From positions 1-15,538 of the forward strand of contig CAZEWY010000067.1 in the NCBI GenBank assembly GCA_964515945.1: a DNA stretch of 15,538 bases, read 5' to 3'. Under the pieces are notes generated by a model. It ran no database searches and was not told where the DNA came from. It saw nothing but the letters and a program-made list of their open reading frames with translations. Origin of the DNA: CAYQQJ01 sp964515945. GTDB taxonomy: Bacteria; Pseudomonadota; Gammaproteobacteria; Pseudomonadales; Cellvibrionaceae. Made by a program: the position numbers and the translations under genes. Below are positions 1-5,728 of the stretch, one piece after another (positions within the stretch are counted from its first letter, which is position 1; each line of letters begins with the position of its first letter).

Positions 1-70
1 CCCGGCCCGCGTATTTGCCGAATGGCATGACCTGGTTGGCCAACTGAATCAGGTGATTTTTCTCGATCAT
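1..70 (-). CDS. DUF3820 family protein (5' part only)
   Basis: This is the first 23 codons of a gene that runs off the left edge of the window. The translation starts MIEKNHLIQLA and continues into VMPFGKYAGR. The MPFGKYAGR block is the signature of the small DUF3820 family (putative quorum-sensing-regulated virulence factor family), whose members are short soluble proteins of uncertain role. I chose the ATG at 70 because family members usually have about this many residues before MPFGKYxGR. An in-frame ATG at 76 would add two residues. Neither start has a recognisable Shine-Dalgarno sequence, because the upstream leader is made of the heptamer tandem repeat. The identification rests on one short motif, but that motif is distinctive. 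Confidence 0.7.
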   Translation of the reverse strand, partial: MIEKNHLIQLANQVMPFGKYAGR

Positions 71-77
71 AATCATT

Positions 78-116
78 AGCTACAAGCTACAAGCTACAAG
101 CTACAAGCTACAAGCT
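78..116. repeat. Heptamer tandem repeat (AGCTACA)n
   Basis: The unit AGCTACA is repeated perfectly 5.5 times, starting at 78, 85, 92, 99, 106 and 113, where the last copy is only AGCT. It lies 2-8 bp upstream of the possible starts of the DUF3820 gene and occupies the place where its ribosome binding site should be. Similar AGCTACA/AGCTGCA heptamers are known between genes in pseudomonads and relatives. The copy number is likely to vary by slippage. Confidence 0.9.
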
Positions 117-140
117 CAACTGAGAGTGATTCGGAGCCGC

Positions 141-195
141 AGCCGGAGTTTGGCATTTCTGCGCTTCCGAAAATCCATCCTAATGCCAAACGGCT
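141..195. repeat. Long imperfect inverted repeat (stem-loop) between DUF3820 gene and yajQ
   Basis: A perfect 10-bp inverted repeat, GTTTGGCATT (148-157) and AATGCCAAAC (182-191), is extended by AGCC (141-144) pairing with GGCT (192-195) across a 3-nt bulge. The loop is 24 nt. A 10-bp palindrome GCTCGCGAGC overlaps the right arm at 193-202. The element lies just past the 3' end of yajQ. No T-run adjoins it on either strand, so it is not a classical terminator. It may be a transcript-end structure or a dispersed repeat. Confidence 0.6.
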
Positions 196-220
196 CGCGA
201 GCATAATATAAAACCCCAAG

Positions 221-703
221 CTAATCCCGGAAATTGGTGAACTGGAAGGGTTGTTCCAGATCGGATTCACGTACCAGCGCCATTACGGCCTGAAGGTCGT
301 CGCGTTTTTTACCGGTGATGCGCAACTGCTCTCCCTGAATGGCGGCCTGAACCTTGATCTTGCTGTCCTTGATCATCTTGACCAGTTTCTTTGCGGTGGG
401 TGCGTCTATGCCCTCCTTGAAAGTCACCTTGATGCTGAAGGTCTTGCCGGAATGCACCGGGTCGCCGATATTCATGGTCTCGGGGTTGACGCCGCGCTTC
501 ACCAGCTTGGTGCGCAGCATGTCCACCATTTGCTGGAGCTGGATATCGGCCTCCGCCTTGAGCGTGGTTTCTTCCTTGGACCATGTGAAGCTCGCGTCTA
601 CGCCGCGAAAGTCGAAGCGCGTATCCAATTCGCGATTGGCATTTTCTACCGCGTTGCGGACTTCCTCGTTTTCAATTTCGGACACAATATCGAAAGACGG
701 CAT
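221..703 (-). CDS. yajQ: YajQ family nucleotide-binding protein
   Basis: This gene encodes a 160-residue YajQ (UPF0234/DUF520) protein, the normal length for the family. The N-terminus MPSFDIVSEIENEEVRNAV and the block FDFRGVDASF are hallmarks, as is the C-terminal FTNFRD. YajQ is a small cytoplasmic protein with two ferredoxin-like (RRM-like) halves. E. coli YajQ binds nucleotides and tRNA, and a Xanthomonas homologue is a c-di-GMP receptor that acts with a transcription factor. I chose the ATG at 703 because the conserved N-terminus begins there and GGGAG lies 7 nt upstream. The frame stays open further upstream, but that stretch overlaps the preceding gene and has no family similarity. It lies 62 bp after the DUF3482 gene on the same strand and is probably the last gene of that transcript. 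Which ligand this protein binds cannot be read from sequence. Confidence 0.96.
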   Translation of the reverse strand: MPSFDIVSEIENEEVRNAVENANRELDTRFDFRGVDASFTWSKEETTLKAEADIQLQQMVDMLRTKLVKRGVNPETMNIGDPVHSGKTFSIKVTFKEGIDAPTAKKLVKMIKDSKIKVQAAIQGEQLRITGKKRDDLQAVMALVRESDLEQPFQFTNFRD

Positions 704-765
704 GGGTTGCTCCCTCAGACTAAACAATGGATGAAACAGGGTGGTTCCATTATGGAGATGAAAAC

Positions 766-2229
766 TCATTCCGCAAGGTCCGGCTGCCAGGCGGCATTTT
801 CCTCGCCGCGCAGCGCTTGCGCTATGGCCCCTCGAAGACTCTGCTCGACCCAGTCCCGCAAAGCCTCCTGATGGGATGGCTTCCACTGATTTTTCTGCAC
901 GAGTTTACACCACTGAATCAGTTGGGACTGCTCCTTGTGGGTCCAGCTTCGGGCTTGGCTGCGCAATGCCAGGACGCTTCTCTGTGCATGGGGTCGCAGC
1001 CACAACTGCTGTGTATAGGTCAATGCGCGAGCCATGACCACCAGCGGAAAATTGGGGTGTTGCACCGGGCCGACAAACTGCTTTTGGTGAGAGAGCGGCA
1101 GCCAGCCCAGGCGCTTGCCGGTCATTTGCCGGCTCGCCCACCAGCCGCCGGCCGAGCCGAGCAGGCCTCCAGACAAGGCGCCGAGGAACAGGGAGGTGCC
1201 GCCGAGCCCGGCATCCACCAGCAGGCCCGTAGCCGCGCCGGCGCCGCCCGCGGCCAGCAATAGTTCGCGCTGCTTGAGCCCCCATAGATACCAGGTTTCG
1301 GTATTCATCAACTGCGCACCACCCAGTTGCCAGGGGTCCTGATCCTGCGATCGCGATGCCAACCGCGCGGATTCATATCCCCAGTCCTGACGCAACTGAT
1401 CGAAAAACAGCATTTCCTGATTATCCAGAATCTTGCGCAACTTGTTTTCCGCTGCAAGGGTTTCCTCCTGGTCATTTCGGAAACCTCTGGCGAACGCTTT
1501 GTCCACCAGTGACAGGGCGACACGCTGGCCCATCTGGGTGTACCAGTAATGGGCCAGTGCATGACTGGCTTCGATCAAACGGTCCTGTTCCCGTTCTTCC
1601 AATCGACGGCAGAGCTCGGCAATCGGCGGCGACCATCCCGGCGCCAGCTCACCCACGGCCCGCAACAGCATCTCTCTCGCGGGCAGGGCGGCGGTCAGGG
1701 GATTGAAGACTCGCACCCACTGGAAAAACTGACTGAGTGCCCGCCGCCATTCGTCCTGGTGAGTCAGTTTACCCATGGGGTTGATGACTGCCATGCGCGG
1801 TTGACCGGTCCAGCGCAGGATTTCCATCTCGGCCTCGTCCGCTGGCGACACCGGCTGGGCGCCGTCGACCACGTAAAGAATCCCGGCTCCGGCCATGATG
1901 GGCGTCAGCAAGGCGACCTCATCGGGGAAGCGCTGCGCGTGCCCCCGGTGGTCCAGAAACGCGCGAACCCGCGCCGGCCGTTGTGCCGGCGCAACATCCT
2001 CCTGCTGCAGCCAGGCCAGTACCTGGCGCGCGCGCTGAAAGCCCGGCGTATCCGTCAGAGACAAAAGGCGCTGGCCGCCGAGTACGAAGTCGAAGGTACT
2101 GGCTCGGGTGGTGGTGCCTGACTCGGCGCCCACCTGCACGCTGTCGTCCTCAATCAGTGTGGAGACGATGGAGGACTTGCCCTTGTTGGGATGTCCGACG
2201 ACGCACAGATGAGGAACTATTGATGTCAT
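766..2229 (-). CDS. DUF3482 GTPase
   Basis: This encodes a 487-residue P-loop GTPase with a C-terminal DUF3482 domain. The G1 motif GHPNKGKSS is at residues 12-20, a Thr-rich G2 region (SGTTTRAST) follows, and G3 DTPGF is at 60-64. The expected G4 NKxD is replaced by a VINPMGKL stretch. The second half has a Gly/Ala-rich hydrophobic hairpin (GAATGLLVDAGLGG, then GALSGGLLGSAGGW) and the PNFPLVVMARAL block typical of DUF3482. The hairpin suggests membrane association. The family commonly pairs with DUF2868, as here. Its cellular role is unknown. I chose the ATG at 2229 because it leaves the normal short lead-in (MTSIVPHLCVVGH). It has no Shine-Dalgarno of its own but overlaps the stop of a short leader ORF (ATGA). 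An in-frame GTG at 2283, overlapping the DUF2868 stop as GTGA, would add 18 residues and cannot be excluded. Confidence 0.88.
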   Translation of the reverse strand: MTSIVPHLCVVGHPNKGKSSIVSTLIEDDSVQVGAESGTTTRASTFDFVLGGQRLLSLTDTPGFQRARQVLAWLQQEDVAPAQRPARVRAFLDHRGHAQRFPDEVALLTPIMAGAGILYVVDGAQPVSPADEAEMEILRWTGQPRMAVINPMGKLTHQDEWRRALSQFFQWVRVFNPLTAALPAREMLLRAVGELAPGWSPPIAELCRRLEEREQDRLIEASHALAHYWYTQMGQRVALSLVDKAFARGFRNDQEETLAAENKLRKILDNQEMLFFDQLRQDWGYESARLASRSQDQDPWQLGGAQLMNTETWYLWGLKQRELLLAAGGAGAATGLLVDAGLGGTSLFLGALSGGLLGSAGGWWASRQMTGKRLGWLPLSHQKQFVGPVQHPNFPLVVMARALTYTQQLWLRPHAQRSVLALRSQARSWTHKEQSQLIQWCKLVQKNQWKPSHQEALRDWVEQSLRGAIAQALRGEENAAWQPDLAE

Positions 2230-2258
2230 GAGGGTGATGTCGTGAATGGTGATGTCAT
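2226..2258 (-). other. Ten-codon leader ORF coupled to the DUF3482 start
   Basis: A short frame MTSPFTTSPS begins at the ATG at 2258, with GGAGAG 7 nt upstream, the best ribosome binding site in this junction. Its TGA (2228-2226) overlaps the DUF3482 ATG (2229-2227) in an ATGA arrangement. The motif GACATCA occurs three times here, so the arrangement may derive from a small tandem duplication. The function, re-initiation at DUF3482, is inferred from layout only. Confidence 0.35.
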
Positions 2259-2279
2259 GAACGGTCTCTCCGGGAAAAA

Positions 2280-3317
2280 TCACTCATCCACGATCCACAC
2301 CAATTGGTGCTGACGCGCAAAGGAGTGCCAGCTTCGGATATGGCGCTCCGGGTCCGTAGCCCGGTCCGGTCGCGCCCAGAGTGCCTGCGCGGAAACACCG
2401 CCGGCTCTTGCGGTGGCCACAAGGTCGCCCAATTCCGCGACCGGTGAGCGCGTGGCATTGACCTGCCACAGCAGCCGTTTGGGCTGTTGTGCCAGTAGCT
2501 GCGCCAAACGCTGTTCGTCTTGCTCCCAGGTGCTCAGGCCGAAACCGGGCAGCGCCGGGTCCTGGTACTCCCAGGTCAGTCGCAGTGCCTGGTTCCAATC
2601 GGCGAGCCTGCCCTCAACGACCGGCTGGTGCTGCGGGGCGATGGCCGGTTCGGAGGGTGCTTCTGAATGCACCAGTAAACCTTGGCGATGACTCCACCGC
2701 CAGCGTCCGTAGAAGAGCAGGGCGAGAAGCGCGCGGGGCATTAGATTGTAGGCGATCAACGAAGCCATCAGGAAACGCCACCAGTCTGTCGCCAGCGCCG
2801 GTTCGGTAGTGGCGGGCGCAATGCGCTGGAAATAGGTCGCCGCGACAGTATCCGCCGTCGGCACGGCTGCCGGCCAGAGACTGCGCCAGGGAAAGGCCAG
2901 CCATTCGACGGCTCCGGCAATGACCCCGGCGTCGTCGATCAGGGTCGAGCTCCAGCCAAAGGCCAGGTCCGACAAAAGCAGCAGTAACCAATAGCCCAAC
3001 ACCATGCCCAGCGCCAGCAGACACCAGACCAGTTGCAGCAGCCACAGCATTTGCAGGCGCTGCCGCGGTTGTGGATACCAACCCAGGGAGCGGTTGCGCC
3101 ACTGAAACAGCCAGGGCCTGGACGACCCCAAAAGCGCAAAAACCAGCGACCCGGCGGAACCCAATAATGGTAGTGCCGCCCACAGCAGCCACACCCAGAG
3201 AACATTGATGCGCCCCTGGGGCGAATAGCTCAGAGTCCCTGCCGCGATACCGATGCCCGCCGCGAAAGCCAGCGGCCAGATAAGCAGGGGAACGGAGATG
3301 TTTGCGGATTTGGACAC
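2280..3317 (-). CDS. DUF2868 family membrane protein
   Basis: This 345-residue integral membrane protein has strongly hydrophobic segments at about residues 9-30, 38-64, 89-118 and 182-203. Family markers are GRINVLW (35-41), FGWSSTL (120-126), the W..P spacing near 138-149 and YNLMPR (190-195). A soluble, Trp- and Gln-rich C-terminal domain follows and ends in LVWIVDE. DUF2868 proteins have no established function but recur next to DUF3482 GTPases. This stop overlaps a possible GTG start of the GTPase gene, so the two are probably translated together. The start is a GTG at 3317 with only a weak AGAGAG upstream. A TAA stop lies in frame about 30 nt further upstream, so the protein cannot be longer. 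DUF2868 proteins are usually about 100 residues longer at the N-terminus, so this is a short form. Confidence 0.8.
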   Translation of the reverse strand: MSKSANISVPLLIWPLAFAAGIGIAAGTLSYSPQGRINVLWVWLLWAALPLLGSAGSLVFALLGSSRPWLFQWRNRSLGWYPQPRQRLQMLWLLQLVWCLLALGMVLGYWLLLLLSDLAFGWSSTLIDDAGVIAGAVEWLAFPWRSLWPAAVPTADTVAATYFQRIAPATTEPALATDWWRFLMASLIAYNLMPRALLALLFYGRWRWSHRQGLLVHSEAPSEPAIAPQHQPVVEGRLADWNQALRLTWEYQDPALPGFGLSTWEQDEQRLAQLLAQQPKRLLWQVNATRSPVAELGDLVATARAGGVSAQALWARPDRATDPERHIRSWHSFARQHQLVWIVDE

Positions 3318-3457
3318 GGTACTCTCTGTGGCTGTGGGAAATTAAGGCTGTGAGAATTTCGGGCACGAGGTGTTCAACGCGCTATTAAACCAGCATTTGC
3401 CAGGGATAGCACCGAAAGGACATCCAACATGAATTCAGCGGGAAGAGATGCTGTCGC

Positions 3458-3486
3458 TTGAATTTGCGTCCCGCGCCATCCATATT
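3458..3486 (+). promoter_or_regulatory. Possible sigma70-like promoter of hpf
   Basis: TTGAAT (3458-3463) and CATATT (3481-3486) are separated by 17 bp, upstream of the hpf start at 3519. Each box matches four of six consensus bases. This is a plausible but weak candidate. The rest of the 3318-3518 gap shows no gene. Confidence 0.3.
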
Positions 3487-3518
3487 AGGTATACACCCCA
3501 AGAAAGGAATGCCGCCTA

Positions 3519-3851
3519 ATGCAAATCAATCTGTCCGGTCAGCACGTCGATATTACCGAAGGTATTCGGGAAGCCATCAACAGCAAGTTTGCCAAGATCG
3601 CGGCACATTATCCCCACCTGGACCGACTGGACATTTATCTGAGTGTCGAAAGGAATGCGCAAAAAATCGAGGTCAACACCCAGTTCATGGGGGCGCCGGT
3701 GGTGGTGCATGCCAGCAATCAGGATTTATACATCGCCATAGGCGAATCAGTGAAGAAGCTGGATGCGGCGCTGAAACACCGCAGGGGCATGGTTAAATCC
3801 CATTTGCATGACAAGCCTGACCTGAGGGATCCCGCAGACGATGAAGGCTAG
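3519..3851 (+). CDS. hpf: Ribosome hibernation promoting factor (HPF/RaiA family)
   Basis: This encodes a 110-residue short-form HPF/YfiA protein. The N-terminus MQINLSGQHVDITEGIREA and the block SNQDLYIAIGESVKKLDAAL match the beta-alpha-beta-beta-beta-alpha fold of the family. A 15-20 residue charged tail after KHRRGM makes it longer than E. coli HPF (95 aa) and close to RaiA (113 aa). Family members bind the 30S decoding region and inactivate ribosomes in stationary phase; short HPF promotes 100S dimers and RaiA opposes them. AGAAAGGA lies about 10 nt before the ATG. The gene stands alone between minus-strand genes and is not next to rpoN, where hpf usually lies in gammaproteobacteria. It may therefore be a second paralogue. 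Whether it behaves as HPF or RaiA is not decided by the sequence. Confidence 0.93.
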   Translation: MQINLSGQHVDITEGIREAINSKFAKIAAHYPHLDRLDIYLSVERNAQKIEVNTQFMGAPVVVHASNQDLYIAIGESVKKLDAALKHRRGMVKSHLHDKPDLRDPADDEG

Positions 3852-3858
3852 CGGGATC
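3828..3858. repeat. Inverted repeat around the hpf stop codon
   Basis: GATCCCGC (3828-3835) and GCGGGATC (3851-3858) form a perfect 8-bp stem with a 15-nt loop that includes the end of hpf. It lies between convergent genes (hpf and the TIGR02647 gene, 15 bp apart). There is no T-run after either arm, so a terminator role is only possible. Confidence 0.35.
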
Positions 3859-3866
3859 AGCCGTCG

Positions 3867-4103
3867 TCAGCCTGTTGCAAGGATTGTCAAAAGCCCCTGG
3901 ACGTGGGTCACCGCATCCATGCCCAGACTGGTGAGATAGCCACCGTCCTTCTGCGTCATCAAACCTTTTTCAAACAACCGCTCCGCCGCGGCGATATGTG
4001 TCGGCTCCGCCGTGTGATGTACCTTTATGCCCTCGCGCATAGAGTCTGCGCTGAACAGGCTGAGAACTTCGATTTCGTGAATGATGTCGGGAGAGAGGGA
4101 CAT
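3867..4103 (-). CDS. TIGR02647 family small protein
   Basis: This 78-residue protein matches the TIGR02647 family of small gammaproteobacterial proteins along its whole length. The markers are the start MSLSPDIIHEIEVLSLF, the central GIKVHHTAEP.HIAAAERLFEKGL, then TQKDGGYLTSLG and the end HVQGLLTIL. The layout, helices followed by DGGYLT and a final helix, resembles a small winged-helix fold, but no biochemical role is established. The ATG at 4103 has GGAG about 7 nt upstream. It lies 93 bp downstream of yceH on the same strand. A poor TTGTCA-N17-CTCAAT pair lies between them, so it could have its own promoter or be the tail of the yceH transcript. Confidence 0.85.
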   Translation of the reverse strand: MSLSPDIIHEIEVLSLFSADSMREGIKVHHTAEPTHIAAAERLFEKGLMTQKDGGYLTSLGMDAVTHVQGLLTILATG

Positions 4104-4196
4104 GGCGGCTCCGTGGCATTTATGGTTGTTTGTTGAAAGGTGTGTCTCTGCGCGACTCCAATTGAGCCAGTTGCGTGGCAGTTTGACAAGAATATT

Positions 4197-4898
4197 TCAT
4201 TGATCTTCGTCAATGCCATGGGATTCCAGCAGCCTGGCCAGCTGACGTTCCAGTTTTTCCACCCGCTCTTCCAGCGCTTTCAGCGACCCATCTGATGTTC
4301 CGGAGGAAGGGGACCGGGTGCTGGCGCTGAGGGCGGCGAGATCCGGCTTGCCGCAGAGCAAATGGACGTAGCGTTCTTCTCTCTGTCCAGATTGGCGGGG
4401 GATTTTCTGTACCACCGGTTTGGTTTTCTGGCAGAGGCTGGCCAGTAGCTCGTCGATTTCTACGGCATCCTGAAACCGGTACATCCTCTGTGTGCGAGTC
4501 AGCAACTCACTGGCAGTCTGAGGTCCGCGCAGCATCATCACGTTGAGCAGCGCCTGCACCGGCTTGTCCAGGCCCAGCACCCGGGTCAGGCGCTGGTCAA
4601 AGCGGTTGGCGCGGGAGCCATAATCCACCTCCACCAATTTGCGATCCTGCAACTGGGTCAGGCTGCGCTGCACTTCACCATCGGTCAAGTGTGTCACTGG
4701 CTCCCGGCTGGTTTTCTGGTTGCAGGCCAATACCAAGCTGTTGAGGGTGAGCGGATAGGCGTCCGGCGTGGTCAATTGTTTCTCCATCAGCGCACCCAGT
4801 ACCCGCGCCTCGACAGGCGTCAGCATGGCTTCGGGTTCGGTGGTTGAATCCGTTGGGGCTGATTCCGTTGAAGCATTGTCGTCGTCATTGATATCCAT
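4197..4898 (-). CDS. yceH: YceH family protein (DUF480/UPF0502)
   Basis: This 233-residue protein is a clear member of the UPF0502/DUF480 family. The signature begins at residue 25 (MLTPVEARVLGALMEKQLTT) and continues with TLNSLVLACNQKTSREPV. The family folds as two winged-helix domains, and regulation is often suggested, but the molecular role is unproven. The first 24 residues are an extra Asp/Glu/Thr-rich tail. The last 35 residues contain a short coiled coil (LKALEERVEKLERQLARLL). I chose the ATG at 4898, with GAGGG about 8 nt upstream. The open frame extends far upstream, but only as an out-of-frame reading of the transporter gene. The transporter gene ends 53 bp before this start, so yceH is probably the last or next-to-last gene of the min-asmA transcript. 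Confidence 0.93.
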   Translation of the reverse strand: MDINDDDNASTESAPTDSTTEPEAMLTPVEARVLGALMEKQLTTPDAYPLTLNSLVLACNQKTSREPVTHLTDGEVQRSLTQLQDRKLVEVDYGSRANRFDQRLTRVLGLDKPVQALLNVMMLRGPQTASELLTRTQRMYRFQDAVEIDELLASLCQKTKPVVQKIPRQSGQREERYVHLLCGKPDLAALSASTRSPSSGTSDGSLKALEERVEKLERQLARLLESHGIDEDQ

Positions 4899-4951
4899 TG
4901 CCAAGCCCTCGTGTTGATCCTCATTGATAATGCCGTAAAAGCGGCCGACTG

Positions 4952-5713
4952 TCAGAAAATACCGGTGCCGCCTTCGATAATCAGCTTGATGCCGGCGAAA
5001 AAAAGCAGGCCGTAGCACATGATATAAAAGCCTCTGTCCGATACCCTGCGGTGCAGGAAAACCCCCAGCCAGACTCCGAGTGGTGCCAATGGCAGGAGCA
5101 TCAGGGATGTCGTCAGGGCGCCGGCGTTCAGTTGGCCGAACCACGCGTAGGGCACCAGCTTGAGGTAATTGACGATGGCGAAGAAGGCCACGGTGGTACC
5201 CACGAACCGGGTCTTGTGCATGTGCTGCGGCAGGAGGTAAACGGAAATGGGGGGACCGCCAGCGTGAGCGATGTAGCTTGCATAGCCGGAAACCCCTCCC
5301 CAGAAACTGCCGCGCAGGCGGTTGACAGCTTGCGGCTTTGCCCGCTGCAAAAGGTACCTGCCCCAAAGATAGTGACCGACAAAATAGAGCGCCATTATGC
5401 CCACCAGCAAACGTATCATGTTGGCATCCATATAGCGGAAGGTCAGGGCGCCGGCCGCGATGCCGACCAAGGCCGCCGGCAGGATGATTTTCAGGTTGCG
5501 TCTGTCCCAGGTGCCGCGAAACATCCACAGGCTCACCAGATCCATTGCACAGAGGATCGGCAATAAAACCGCTGCCGCGAGCCGCGGGTCTATCACCAGG
5601 GACAGAACCGGCACCGCCAGGGTTCCGAGGCCACCTCCGAAGCCGCCCTTGGAAAGACCCACCATCAGTACAACGGGTATTGCCAGGTAATAAAAAAGAG
5701 GCAGCTCAATCAA
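4952..5713 (-). CDS. TauE/SafE (TSUP) family membrane transporter
   Basis: This 253-residue protein is almost entirely hydrophobic, with about eight membrane segments. The TSUP motif VGLSKGGFGGGLG is at residues 18-30, and the second-half counterpart YIAHAGGPP is at 147-155. The family (Pfam TauE) includes exporters or importers of sulfite, sulfoacetate, thiosulfate and other small organosulfur or carboxylate anions. The substrate cannot be told here and no sulfur-metabolism gene is nearby. The start is a TTG at 5713. A TAG, the stop of the AsmA-family gene, lies in the same frame only 15 nt upstream, so no earlier start is possible. The next Met (residue 17) would cut into the first helix. 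No clear Shine-Dalgarno is visible, so translation may depend on ribosomes ending the upstream gene. Confidence 0.88.
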   Translation of the reverse strand: MIELPLFYYLAIPVVLMVGLSKGGFGGGLGTLAVPVLSLVIDPRLAAAVLLPILCAMDLVSLWMFRGTWDRRNLKIILPAALVGIAAGALTFRYMDANMIRLLVGIMALYFVGHYLWGRYLLQRAKPQAVNRLRGSFWGGVSGYASYIAHAGGPPISVYLLPQHMHKTRFVGTTVAFFAIVNYLKLVPYAWFGQLNAGALTTSLMLLPLAPLGVWLGVFLHRRVSDRGFYIMCYGLLFFAGIKLIIEGGTGIF

Positions 5714-5728
5714 ATCGGAGTCTTCGCA

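Noticed and set aside
78..116. CRISPR array
   Set aside because: The heptamers are directly adjacent with no spacers, and no cas gene is present.
251..871. Long plus-strand open frames over yajQ, the min genes, asmA and the dehydrogenase gene
   Set aside because: They mirror well-conserved minus-strand genes in GC-rich DNA and have no recognisable protein signature.
704..886. Upstream extension of the yajQ frame
   Set aside because: It overlaps the end of the DUF3482 gene, lacks family similarity, and the conserved YajQ N-terminus with a good ribosome site begins at 703.
4104..4196. Promoter TTGTCA-N17-CTCAAT for the TIGR02647 gene
   Set aside because: The -10 box is poor and the gene may simply follow yceH in the same transcript.
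4899..5528. Upstream extension of the yceH frame giving a 443-residue protein
   Set aside because: It is an out-of-frame reading of the TSUP transporter gene; the extra residues have no family similarity and the ATG at 4898 has a good ribosome site.
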